Shown here: one piece after another, positions 24,401 through 33,619 of the stretch
How the letters are laid out: the number at the start of each line of letters is the position of its first letter
How positions within the stretch are numbered: the stretch's first letter is position 1
Source: Flavivirga abyssicola
GTDB lineage: Bacteria > Bacteroidota > Bacteroidia > Flavobacteriales > Flavobacteriaceae
Direction: 5' to 3'
NCBI RefSeq assembly: GCF_030540775.2
Contig: NZ_CP141266.1
Location: 399,501 to 463,500, forward strand
DNA: 64,000 nt
The notes under the pieces: model-generated
Told to the model about the DNA's origin: nothing
What the model saw: the letters and a program-made list of their open reading frames with translations, nothing else
The model's database searches: none
Made by a program: the position numbers and the translations under genes

Positions 24401-26053
24401 TTATATTCTTGGGTTTAGAGGTATCCATTTTAAATCATCAAAATAAATTATTTGCTCTCCAGTTACCCCTGAATTAGTTTCCGTATCAACAGATAAGTCA
24501 AACCTTGTGCCAGAAGGGATATCAGAATCAACTGTTTCAATTCTACTAATTTCAACCCATTCTCCTCTTGCAATGTTCTCAATATCCCAATCCATTATAA
24601 TAGAAGGGTTTGCTAGGGTACTTCGAAAGGATTTCATAGTATTTCCATTTTCTAAATAAACCATATACGATATAAAATAAGTACCCGCAGGAATGCCATT
24701 GGGCTTTGAAAAATCAGATCCCTGCAATCTCATATTTTTTGAAATATCAAACTTATAGCGCATACTAGCCTCTCCATCTGATGCCTTATCAGTAGTTCTG
24801 AAGAAAATGGTCTCTGTTTGCCCCCCAGGGCCATCGTCATTAGTTCCTCCTACCCAAAATCCTTTAACAAAACCTCTTCTCCAATTAGTATCTTCACTTT
24901 CATAACTCGCCCATTCCTGCGATAATATGTTTGAGCCAAGTTCAATTTTAACACTTACAGGCTCAAAATCCTCGAGAGTTCTTGTATCAACAGAAGTTAC
25001 CACACCTCCTGAAAAAGAAATCTCTATTTCATCTGAATTGAATGTTGGTGCTGACAATTTAAGCTCTAAAACAGTTGCGTCATCGGCATTAATTGAGACA
25101 GATTCAACTGGAATATTCTCATCAAAATTAGCAGCAGCATTTTTTACATTTACAGTAAATCCTTGGTTAATTGCCGTATCTATCTCTCCCGATACTGAAA
25201 ACGAAAGCACGCCATCAGCACTCATATTAGGGGTTCCAACCAATTCAAAAGGCTTAGAAGATGGGATTACTTCTATTAACAGAGGAATTATCTTAATTGC
25301 TTCACCTTTTGGAGATGTAGCGCTTTCTTCTCTAGTAGATTCAATAAAACCTGCTGGATAAGTGCCCAAAGAAAAATAAGATGCCGCCGCTTCATCTTTA
25401 TTACTTGTTTCTTGTTTAGCACCAGTAAAATTCCACTTTCTGCCACTTGGCTCTCCAGTAGTGGTCAGATCAATATAAGTTAACTCCTCACCTGCTTCAA
25501 TGATTACTTTTGTCCATGAATCTATATTGTCTAAAGATGGTTCATCATTCTCAGAAACACTTAGTATCTCTTCATCTCCCTTCATTACTTTAAAACTTGG
25601 CTTAATGTTATCAAAAACTGTTATAGTAAACGCTTTTGTAATTTGCCAAACGCCATCAACTAATTCTGATCCTTGAACTTCTTCACTAAAAGTATTTCTA
25701 AGCTGTACTTCTTTAACCCCTGGTGTATTAAATAACAAATTGACTTGTTTTGTACCAACATTTGCTGGTCCATCACCAATTATAAATGGACTTAAATCAA
25801 TTTCGCTATTTGTAAACTTTGTATTTAATATACTAACACCTTCTGGAATCACCCAAGTACTAGCCAATGGATTATTAGATAAGTCATACAACCCAATAAA
25901 TTCATTTAAAGCCTTGTAATATTCTCCATCATCACCTTCAGTAGTTACCCATGAAAAACTGGAAAAGTCTCCATATGGAGCAACGTAGTCATCTTCTTCA
26001 CAACCATAAATTATGGCTAACAACAAACTTGTTAAAATTAATATTTTTTTCAT
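24401..26053 (-). CDS. SusE/SusF-position surface glycan-binding lipoprotein
   Basis: 550 residues from the ATG at 26053, which gives a lipoprotein signal (LLAIIYGCEEDD, Cys18, with acidic residues after Cys that suit surface export). An upstream ATG at 26077 overlaps the susD stop and adds only eight residues. The protein is beta-rich with several Ig-like modules, and the last 150 residues look like a carbohydrate-binding beta-sandwich. No enzyme motif is seen. Its place directly after susC and susD, and before a terminator, is the usual one for SusE/F-like proteins that hold the polysaccharide at the cell surface. I recognise no specific family; the carrageenan ligand is inferred. Confidence 0.7.
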   Translation of the reverse strand: MKKILILTSLLLAIIYGCEEDDYVAPYGDFSSFSWVTTEGDDGEYYKALNEFIGLYDLSNNPLASTWVIPEGVSILNTKFTNSEIDLSPFIIGDGPANVGTKQVNLLFNTPGVKEVQLRNTFSEEVQGSELVDGVWQITKAFTITVFDNIKPSFKVMKGDEEILSVSENDEPSLDNIDSWTKVIIEAGEELTYIDLTTTGEPSGRKWNFTGAKQETSNKDEAAASYFSLGTYPAGFIESTREESATSPKGEAIKIIPLLIEVIPSSKPFELVGTPNMSADGVLSFSVSGEIDTAINQGFTVNVKNAAANFDENIPVESVSINADDATVLELKLSAPTFNSDEIEISFSGGVVTSVDTRTLEDFEPVSVKIELGSNILSQEWASYESEDTNWRRGFVKGFWVGGTNDDGPGGQTETIFFRTTDKASDGEASMRYKFDISKNMRLQGSDFSKPNGIPAGTYFISYMVYLENGNTMKSFRSTLANPSIIMDWDIENIARGEWVEISRIETVDSDIPSGTRFDLSVDTETNSGVTGEQIIYFDDLKWIPLNPRI

Positions 26054-26063
26054 ATCGTTTTTT

Positions 26064-27821
26064 TTAATTAGAAACATTTGGATTATTTATTGTCTCACTT
26101 GCTGGAAGTGGCAAATACCCATCCGAATAAAACTGAGCTGCTTGCACATATTCTCTATTTAATTGAAGGTCATCTTCATCAGTAGTTACACCTTTAACAA
26201 CTAAACATTGTTGTCTGGTTCCAGTTCCATCAGCATCTTCATTTAAATAAGTGTAATCTGTTGCATAAAAGTCTAATTGACTTAATTCTTCAAAACGTTG
26301 CTTACCTACTCCCCATCTTCTTAAGTCTATATTTCTTGTTGAAAAACCTTCCACGCACAATTCCATAGGATATTCGTAAAACCTTAAGCGATCTGTTACT
26401 TCTTCAACTGTATCATAGTCCTCACCTTCTAAAGCTAAAAGCCCCCATCTTTTTCGAATTTCATTGATGTAAAATAGACCTTCATCCAATTTTCCTAGTT
26501 CTAATTTACATTCTGCCATCATTAAATAAACACCAGACAAACGATTTACCACGACGTTTTTAAAAGATTGAAAGCTATTTTCTCCGATATCCCTTTCATC
26601 AGCTACAAAGTCATGATTTGTATATTTTTTGAAAAAACCATATAAACCAGCAAATGCAAAATTATGCCTTACTGGTGCTGATGGTGCCAAATAGTATTCT
26701 GCATCCTCATCATTCACCACTGCTAACATTGCTGAGTTTCTTAAAGATACTTTACGCAATCTAGTTACACCTGCCCGATCTATTACAGTATTTCTAGGGT
26801 CAGAAACATCTAATTCATCACTAGCATATGCTTCTATTAACCAAGCTGCTGCTGTGAACTTTCTATTTGGATTTCTTCCACCAGCATCACGAGGAGCAGC
26901 CGTTCTCGATTTTACTTGCGAAAAATCCTCTTGGGTACCCGTCGTCCCAACAACTGGAATATGGTCACTATAATTAATTTCGAAAATAGATTCGGAATTG
27001 AAATCTCCTGCTTTAGTAAACATTAAAGTCCAATCTTGTACCAAACTATAACCATAATCTTTATTTTTATTATTAATAATATCATCAAAGACAGCTTCAG
27101 CTTCGGCAAATTCTTTTTCATAAAGATAGCTCATACCTAAAATTGTACCTGCCGCTCCAGCATCTACTCTAGTTCTTGGTTCCATTTGGCCTGGTAAATT
27201 TTCATAAGCATACTTTAAATCCTCTCTAAAAAACTCAATGACCTCACTTGATTCTGATACAGGTTTGTGAAAATCCGCAATATTTAGTGGATTCTTATCT
27301 CTCACAACAATCTTACCATGGTTATATACAGAATGTAAGTAAAAATGCCCTAAACCTCTAAAAAAGCGAGCTTGTCCCATTTGCTCTGTCCATCTAGGGT
27401 TACTTTTTAAATCTTCAGTCATACTGTCCAAACCTTCAATAACTTGATTGGCCCTAAAAATAACTTGATATATTGCATTCCACCTATCTTGTAACTGAAT
27501 CATATTCTCATCAAATTGCTGTTCGTACCAATTTCTTGCATTCTCGGTTACATCTTGTTCTTTTACAGCAGCATTATTATTAAATCTTCCTCCTGCATGA
27601 GCCTCATCAGACCTCCATGCCTCAGTATCCACAGTATAAATACGTTCGTCTAGCATAGCTCCGTAAACAGATGTTAAGTTAGATTCTGATTCTTCTAGAG
27701 TAGACCAGTAAATATCACTAGATATTTCGTTAGGGTTTTGCTCCTCTAAATAACTGTCGCATGATGTTACTGTTGCCAATACTAGCAGTAGTAAACTATT
27801 AATTATTAAATATTTTTTCAT
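26064..27821 (-). CDS. susD: SusD/RagB-family nutrient-binding lipoprotein
   Basis: 585 residues with a lipoprotein signal (LATVTSCDSYLEEQNPNEI, Cys21). The CxxYLEExxP opening and helical TPR-like core (for example ARFFRGLGHFYLHSVYNHGKI) are typical of RagB/SusD. The C-terminus has the usual LNREYVQAAQFYSDGYLPLPASE, close to the SusD end consensus. SusD sits as a lid on the SusC porin at the outer surface and captures oligosaccharides. It is 11 bp downstream of susC. This is the only SusC/D pair seen in 64 kb, so it probably serves the whole enzyme set. The symbol is used in the family sense. Confidence 0.95.
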   Translation of the reverse strand: MKKYLIINSLLLLVLATVTSCDSYLEEQNPNEISSDIYWSTLEESESNLTSVYGAMLDERIYTVDTEAWRSDEAHAGGRFNNNAAVKEQDVTENARNWYEQQFDENMIQLQDRWNAIYQVIFRANQVIEGLDSMTEDLKSNPRWTEQMGQARFFRGLGHFYLHSVYNHGKIVVRDKNPLNIADFHKPVSESSEVIEFFREDLKYAYENLPGQMEPRTRVDAGAAGTILGMSYLYEKEFAEAEAVFDDIINNKNKDYGYSLVQDWTLMFTKAGDFNSESIFEINYSDHIPVVGTTGTQEDFSQVKSRTAAPRDAGGRNPNRKFTAAAWLIEAYASDELDVSDPRNTVIDRAGVTRLRKVSLRNSAMLAVVNDEDAEYYLAPSAPVRHNFAFAGLYGFFKKYTNHDFVADERDIGENSFQSFKNVVVNRLSGVYLMMAECKLELGKLDEGLFYINEIRKRWGLLALEGEDYDTVEEVTDRLRFYEYPMELCVEGFSTRNIDLRRWGVGKQRFEELSQLDFYATDYTYLNEDADGTGTRQQCLVVKGVTTDEDDLQLNREYVQAAQFYSDGYLPLPASETINNPNVSN

Positions 27822-27832
27822 AATGTATTTTT

Positions 27833-30800
27833 TTAAAAATCAAGTTTAATTCCTAAACTATAAATAGCCGCTAAGGGATATTTTGAGCTGTCTATACCAC
27901 GTCTAGCAACGTTATTACTCCCTACTTCTGGATCAAATCCAGAATACTTAGTAAACGTTAAAGCATTTTGTGCAGATAAATAGATACGCGCTTTGTCTAA
28001 ACCAATTCTATTAGAAACGTCTTTAGGCAATGAATACCCCAAAGTTACTTGTTTTAGTCTAACATAGTCTCCATCTTCTACCCATAAATCAGTCGCTCCT
28101 ATATAATTAGGATGATTTCTTCCTTCTCCTTGAAAAAGAGGTATGTTAGAAGTTGGATTATCAGGTGTCCACATATTGGCTAAATCTTGATGACGTTGAT
28201 AGTTATATATCAATGCTTTATTTCCATTTAAAATTTCAGCACCTACAGTTGCATACCAGTTCATAGACAAATCAAAGTTTCCTATGTCCCATCTTAAATT
28301 AAGTCCTAATTCGTAATCAGGTAAACCACTTCCTTTATAAACCCTATCATCATTATCAATTTTACCATCTCCGTTTGTATCAACATACTTTAAATCGCCA
28401 AGTCGTGCCCCTTCTCTATTTCCTAAAGTTCTATATTCATCTCTTTCTTCAACAGTTTGAATAACACCATCTGTTTCGTACAAGAAAAAAGCTCCAGCCT
28501 CTCTTCCTTTTGCTATAAATGTTATATCAGGGTCTTGATTAACTAACCTTACATTTGCATTTGGAATTTTTTCAACTCCGTCTATTATTTTAGTTACTTC
28601 ATTCTCATTAGTCGTGAATGTTGCTCCAATACGCAATTTACTTTTACCTATTTTTGTCCTATAATTGGTCGACAACTCGAATCCTTTATTCTCCATATCT
28701 CCAATATTTAGCGTTAATGTTCTGGAATACAATGCACCTCCCGAACCAGGTAATGTAACTGGAAATAACATATCTCTTTTCTTTGTATGATAATAATCCG
28801 CTGTAACCGAAATCTTATTCTTAAATAATCCAAAATCTACACCTATGTTATTGGATACCGATGTTTCCCACTTTACATCTGCATTAGCATAAGATCTTAT
28901 AGAAGTACCAAATTCTTCACCACTATCAGCAGGATCAAAAACATAATCTCCAAATGGAGCAATTGTACTTGCGTATGCATAATCTCTAAAGCTATCGTTA
29001 CCAACTGTACCATGACTTAGCCTTAATTTTAATCTATTTACTGTAAGCTTTAAAGGCTTCCAAAATGGCTCATCAGAAACATTCCAAGCAAAAGATACTG
29101 ATGGAAAAGTACCCCATCTAAAATTACTACCAAACCTAGAAGAGCCATCACGTCTTACTAGGGCAGATAATAGATACTTTCCCTTGTAATTATATTGAAG
29201 TCTTCCAAGTGTTCCAACAGTTTTTTTATTGTAATTATCTTGTGTACCTGGTGCATTATTATCTTCATTAAAACCACTATTTACACTTTCACTAATACTA
29301 CCTCCATCCAAAACAGAAATACTATTGTTTAGCACCCCCTCTATATAAGCATCGAAAGATGTAAAACTATCTTCTTCGAGAGCTATAGTAGCTGATAATG
29401 TTAAAGAATGATCTCCAAATTGCTTTCTAAAATTCAAACTAGCATCCCAATTAAATTTAGTTGTACGTTGAGCAATATTAACTATGCCACTTCTAGTTGG
29501 ATCTACCTCTGGATTCAAATCATCCTCTACATCAATTAAAATAAAATTTGGTCTAAATATATTTCTCTTATCGTTAGAAATCGATGTACCAACATTTGTC
29601 ACGAAATTTAACGTATTTGATAACTTTCTATCTAGCTTTAAACTAGCATTGATCCTATCTCGATTACTATCATCTTTTCTTCTTAAAGCTTGATTTAAAG
29701 CAACCGCTGGTGTTCTAACACCACCAGTATCACCAATCTCACTTGAATCGGCATTTGGATCTATATATGGATAATATGGGCTATAACGGCTAGCTGTAGT
29801 AATAAGTCCCGTCGAAGACCTTCTTCTATTTTCTATAGTATAGGCAATACTACCTTGTATATTCCAATTATCTGTCTTATAAGTTGTGGTTGCTCTACCA
29901 TTATATCTTTTAAAATTAGAATTAATAATTGAACCATCTTGATCAAACACCCCACCAACTATACTATAGGAAAATTTATCTGCACCTCCAGAAACCGTGA
30001 AATTGTAAGTTTTCACCTCTGCAGCTCTATTCAACACAAAATCGTCAAATTCATTATCATTATTAATCCATTCTGGAAACCTTTCAATAAGCGGATTAAA
30101 ACTAATAGAAGAATAATTTCTTCTATTAACTTCATAGGTTAGTTGACTTTCTGTATTCATAAGCGGAGTACCTTCTCCATGTATAGCCTGTATACCATAT
30201 GTATAAGAGAAATCAATATTCATTTGACCAGATTTCCCTTGCTTTGTTGTAATTAGAATTACACCTGCAGCTCCTCTTGCTCCATATACTGCGGTGGATG
30301 CAGCATCTTTAAGGATATCAATTGTTTCGATTTCATTAGGAGCTAATCCAGGATCTCCAATTTGGGGAATGCCATTAACAACATAAAGCGGTGTATTAGA
30401 ACCACTTAAAGACGTAACACCTCTAATTTGTATATTTGCCGCTTCACCAGGCTCCCCTGAAGCAGCCGTAACATTTACACCTGCAATTTGTCCCTGAAGG
30501 GCATTTGATACATCTGAAGTTATAAACTGTTCAATATCATCAGATTTTACCTGAGCTACCGCACCAGTTAGTTCTTTCTTCTTCTGTGTACCATAACCAA
30601 TTACCACAACCTCTTCTAAATCTTCAAGGTCGGCATCCATAGCAACATTTATCTGGCTTTTGGTAACCTTTACTTTTTCATCTATTAATCCTAAATAGCT
30701 AAATACAAGAACATCTCCCATATTAGCCTGAATGGTGTAGTTTCCATCAAAATCTGATACAGTCCCGACGCTGGTACCTTGTACCACAATAGCAACACCA

Positions 30801-30949
30801 GGTATAGGCAGACCATCTTCTGCTCCTGTCACGGTTCCATTTACGGTCGTTTTTTGTGCAAAAGCACTAAGACTTAACACTAAAAACAGAGCTGTGAGCA
30901 ATGTCTTGTCCAGCCTCCGTCTTGTTGTAATTACATGTTTTAAATTCAT
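27833..30949 (-). CDS. susC: SusC/RagA-family TonB-dependent outer-membrane transporter
   Basis: 1038 residues with a Sec signal (LSLSAFAQ). Residues about 33-110 are a CarboxypepD-reg-like beta-sandwich (VNGTVTGAEDGLPIPGVAI). EEVVVIGYGTQKKKELTGAV at about 112-131 is the conserved SusC TonB-box and plug entry, and IQIRGVTSLSGSNTPLYVVNG is the plug. The remainder is the 22-strand barrel, ending in a Phe-terminated strand (SLGIKLDF). It imports large oligosaccharides with SusD, powered by TonB. The leader has four CTAAA-type units before the ATG, a pattern also seen before GH127. The five-gene operator motif is not found in its 140-bp upstream region, so its control may differ. Confidence 0.96.
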   Translation of the reverse strand: MNLKHVITTRRRLDKTLLTALFLVLSLSAFAQKTTVNGTVTGAEDGLPIPGVAIVVQGTSVGTVSDFDGNYTIQANMGDVLVFSYLGLIDEKVKVTKSQINVAMDADLEDLEEVVVIGYGTQKKKELTGAVAQVKSDDIEQFITSDVSNALQGQIAGVNVTAASGEPGEAANIQIRGVTSLSGSNTPLYVVNGIPQIGDPGLAPNEIETIDILKDAASTAVYGARGAAGVILITTKQGKSGQMNIDFSYTYGIQAIHGEGTPLMNTESQLTYEVNRRNYSSISFNPLIERFPEWINNDNEFDDFVLNRAAEVKTYNFTVSGGADKFSYSIVGGVFDQDGSIINSNFKRYNGRATTTYKTDNWNIQGSIAYTIENRRRSSTGLITTASRYSPYYPYIDPNADSSEIGDTGGVRTPAVALNQALRRKDDSNRDRINASLKLDRKLSNTLNFVTNVGTSISNDKRNIFRPNFILIDVEDDLNPEVDPTRSGIVNIAQRTTKFNWDASLNFRKQFGDHSLTLSATIALEEDSFTSFDAYIEGVLNNSISVLDGGSISESVNSGFNEDNNAPGTQDNYNKKTVGTLGRLQYNYKGKYLLSALVRRDGSSRFGSNFRWGTFPSVSFAWNVSDEPFWKPLKLTVNRLKLRLSHGTVGNDSFRDYAYASTIAPFGDYVFDPADSGEEFGTSIRSYANADVKWETSVSNNIGVDFGLFKNKISVTADYYHTKKRDMLFPVTLPGSGGALYSRTLTLNIGDMENKGFELSTNYRTKIGKSKLRIGATFTTNENEVTKIIDGVEKIPNANVRLVNQDPDITFIAKGREAGAFFLYETDGVIQTVEERDEYRTLGNREGARLGDLKYVDTNGDGKIDNDDRVYKGSGLPDYELGLNLRWDIGNFDLSMNWYATVGAEILNGNKALIYNYQRHQDLANMWTPDNPTSNIPLFQGEGRNHPNYIGATDLWVEDGDYVRLKQVTLGYSLPKDVSNRIGLDKARIYLSAQNALTFTKYSGFDPEVGSNNVARRGIDSSKYPLAAIYSLGIKLDF

Positions 30950-31089
30950 TTAGTTTAGTTTAGTTAATAATTTTGGTTTAGTTAATTTATTCCTTAATTG
31001 TAGAATCACAATTCTTTATTTTAATTAAAGCATGATTCAACTAGTATCAGTATTTTTTTGCACAATGTTTATTTTTATATTTTAGTTAA

Positions 31090-33003
31090 TTATCTAAATT
31101 CAATGTCCTCCCCAGATTCTTCTGTAACCAAAAGATTATCAGGTAGGGCTTCTCCTGTATAGGTATTGTTTTTAAATATTATATTCTTTGATGCCGAAAC
31201 TTTTACAACCGGATTTTCAGGATGTAATTGTTGGAAAGTCCCTGAATTTGTAATGGTGTTTCCAGTAAACTCCAGTTTATCAGTGTTTGATATTTCTAAT
31301 ATTAGATTATCAAACTGTTTAAAAGAGTTGTTTGTTATCTCTATGTTTTTAAAAGCAATATTTTCGTTGTCGTCGTCTGTAACAAAACGTATAACCCCTC
31401 TATTTTTTCCTCCATGCTGACAATCTTGAAACACATTATTTCTAATAATGACATTAGCGGCATTACCAGATTCAAACCAATAACCACTTTCAACAGGTAC
31501 TAGAATAGCTTCCATTTCAGTACTAAAAAAGTTGTTCTCAATAACTGTTTTCTTCGGATTAGAAATTAACAGTCCTCTAGCTCTGTTATTGCTTATGTTA
31601 CAGTTCTGAACTAACAAGTCTGGGTAACCATCCAGGTTCTCTATTAAATCTCCTGCTCTTAAATCTTTAGGAAGTTTTTCATTTAGGGTAATGATTTGAT
31701 ATCTGCTGTTAATATATTCGGTATTTTTAATTGTTGCTTTTTTAAATGGAAAGAAAGAATCTTCCAATCTTACAAATCCCAATGTATCATTTGCCTTACC
31801 TATAACAAATCCTTTTTGCTGGTGGTGCATCATTCTAACACCTATTTGATTTTCTGAAAGAATGTCTACTATTTTTTGATAAGTGCCATGTACGTTTGTA
31901 GCATCATCTAATTGATTGTTAAATGTGCTATTCTTTAAAACTACTTTTCCACTACATCCTACAAAGTGGGTGGCATCAGCAGTAGTGGATACCATACGTC
32001 CATTTGATGGGGTGATATTAAAATTGTCTAAGATTAAATCTGATGAGTTTTCTGCTATAATCCCCATACCACCAGCGTGGTGAATATTTATATTAAATCC
32101 ATTAAACCCATTTGTATGAGAAACCCTAAAGGCCGGTGACACTCTGTTAAAACCTTGCTCTCCTTTCATAACCAAAATCATACCTAATGGTGGCATTTGT
32201 TTTTTGTGGTTATGTACACGAACTAACCCTGGTTTAAGTTCTTCAATAAATAAATTGTCTTCCTTCCCAATGTACTTGTATTCTGGAGCTCGTTCCTCAT
32301 GTTCATATTTATATACCATTGACTCAATGTACGCTTGAGTATTGTTCTTTTTAATTGTAGAGATGCCAGTGTATGCCTCAGTATTAAAAGCAATGGCTTT
32401 TCTTTTTGGGTCGAATAAAATAGATTGTCCTAAAGTATGCTCATAATAAGGCTTTATAAAATGAATTTGCCCATTTCGAATTTCATAAGGATAGGTTTCT
32501 GATATTTGCATATCAAAAGTTTTCTTTTCTTCATCACGCCCAACAATTAATCCTTCACTATGAAATGGGTCTGCCCAATCAATTGTTAAATTCTTAACTG
32601 TAATGTTAGAACTTTTATCTATTAAAAAAGGAATCATAACGCCATGAAAGATAAAAGTAGAGCCTTGACCATCAATGATTAAATTTTTGAAATCATTTAT
32701 AGGAAATGGCGTGTTTATCATCAAATCGCAATGATTTGATATGTAAACAAATTGTTCTAACCCTTTGTCTGGGTAAAAATGGTATATTCCTTTTTGAAAT
32801 TTAATTTGAGAAATGGGTTTTTCTTTCGCTTTAAGAATTCTACTCATTACAGCTGGAGTTGCATCTTCTGAAATACTTGAATTAAATATTACGATTTCTC
32901 CCTCGTTTATTTTAGAAAAGCAACTAAATACCACCATTCCAATTAAGCCTATAAAAAATAGAGAAGTTCTACCAAGCGACTTTGTTTGTTTTAATCTTAC
33001 CAT
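31090..33003 (-). CDS. GH110 alpha-1,3-galactosidase
   Basis: 637 residues from the ATG at 33003; a TTG one codon earlier is not needed. A lipoprotein signal ends MVVFSCF. The fold is a right-handed beta-helix: many LxxNxxNxI coils in the C-terminal half. GH110-type segments are the start GIYHFYPDKG, then VYISNH, and IDGQGSTFIFHG. The acidic active-site candidates are Asp343 (TTADATHF) and Asp366/Asp367 in QLDDATNVHG. GH110 enzymes remove alpha-1,3-galactose, and a marine member has been linked structurally to alpha-1,3 bonds of lambda-carrageenan, which matches the three GH150-like enzymes here. It is probably monocistronic or leads into susC. One copy of the ATTTAC-N7-TACA motif lies 26 bp upstream. 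Confidence 0.82.
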   Translation of the reverse strand: MVRLKQTKSLGRTSLFFIGLIGMVVFSCFSKINEGEIVIFNSSISEDATPAVMSRILKAKEKPISQIKFQKGIYHFYPDKGLEQFVYISNHCDLMINTPFPINDFKNLIIDGQGSTFIFHGVMIPFLIDKSSNITVKNLTIDWADPFHSEGLIVGRDEEKKTFDMQISETYPYEIRNGQIHFIKPYYEHTLGQSILFDPKRKAIAFNTEAYTGISTIKKNNTQAYIESMVYKYEHEERAPEYKYIGKEDNLFIEELKPGLVRVHNHKKQMPPLGMILVMKGEQGFNRVSPAFRVSHTNGFNGFNINIHHAGGMGIIAENSSDLILDNFNITPSNGRMVSTTADATHFVGCSGKVVLKNSTFNNQLDDATNVHGTYQKIVDILSENQIGVRMMHHQQKGFVIGKANDTLGFVRLEDSFFPFKKATIKNTEYINSRYQIITLNEKLPKDLRAGDLIENLDGYPDLLVQNCNISNNRARGLLISNPKKTVIENNFFSTEMEAILVPVESGYWFESGNAANVIIRNNVFQDCQHGGKNRGVIRFVTDDDNENIAFKNIEITNNSFKQFDNLILEISNTDKLEFTGNTITNSGTFQQLHPENPVVKVSASKNIIFKNNTYTGEALPDNLLVTEESGEDIEFR

Positions 33004-33028
33004 CAATTTTAATTTGTTTGGTAAATTT

Positions 33029-33066
33029 TGATTTTTTCCTCACAAATTTTGTAGGCATGGGTAAAT
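33029..33066 (-). promoter_or_regulatory. Putative operator, copy 4 (GH110)
   Basis: Read on the minus strand it begins ATTTACCCATGCCTACA, keeping ATTTAC-N7-TACA. It ends 26 bp before the GH110 ATG. The other four copies are at 41725, 45242, 59839 and 62976. It is the most divergent copy in the downstream half. Confidence 0.55.
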
Positions 33067-33619
33067 TTGATGTACTTAACAGTAAAATAATTGTATTTCA
33101 GCACGAATTTAAGCCTGGTGACTTGCATAACCAGCGAAGTTTACAAATAATGGAGTTGTTTAGATTACGTTACTATTGGAAGGTATAAAAATAATATTAA
33201 AACAATGATTTTCAATTGTTTGTCATTTTCAACGGAATAAAGGATGAGAGAATAGAAATCTCATAAGGATAGGATTCTTTTCCTTCCTTCTGACAGCTAC
33301 AGTGTCCCTACATCTTTAAAAAAGATTCATTATTTACTTTTCTTTGCCCGTCCAAAGAAAAGTAACAAAAGAAAAGACGCCCCTTCGATAGGAATTTCTT
33401 CTCTTGCTCACACTCGAGAAGAACCAAGCACAAAACTTCGACGTCGCGCCGATGCGCCATCCAACGCTATGCTCCTGGGTTTCGAAGCTTTTGTCCTTTA
33501 TTCTTACGAAGGGTCGGAGCTTGCCTAACGGTCATTGCTTAACGAGCACCTTTAATCCCTTTTTAAATCTTATAATCCCCTGTTTAGGAGTCAATTGATT
33601 TATCAAGTACGTTAAGTCT
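33067..33619. repeat. Intergenic interspersed-repeat relic with a perfect hairpin
   Basis: The gap between GH110 and the next GH2 holds no credible gene. At 33334-33365 there is a perfect 13-bp inverted repeat (TTACTTTTCTTTG, 6-base loop, its complement). The following 230 bases are clearly richer in GC than the rest of the locus, for example GACGTCGCGCCGATGCGCC around 33440. This combination resembles interspersed non-coding repeats I have seen in Bacteroidota genomes. It looks like an inserted element or its remains, not native spacer. Confidence 0.55.

Noticed and set aside
33055-33188. Plus-strand frame beginning MGKFDVLNS upstream of GH110
   Set aside because: It overlaps the putative operator and promoter of GH110, has no recognisable domain, and lies antisense in a noncoding gap.
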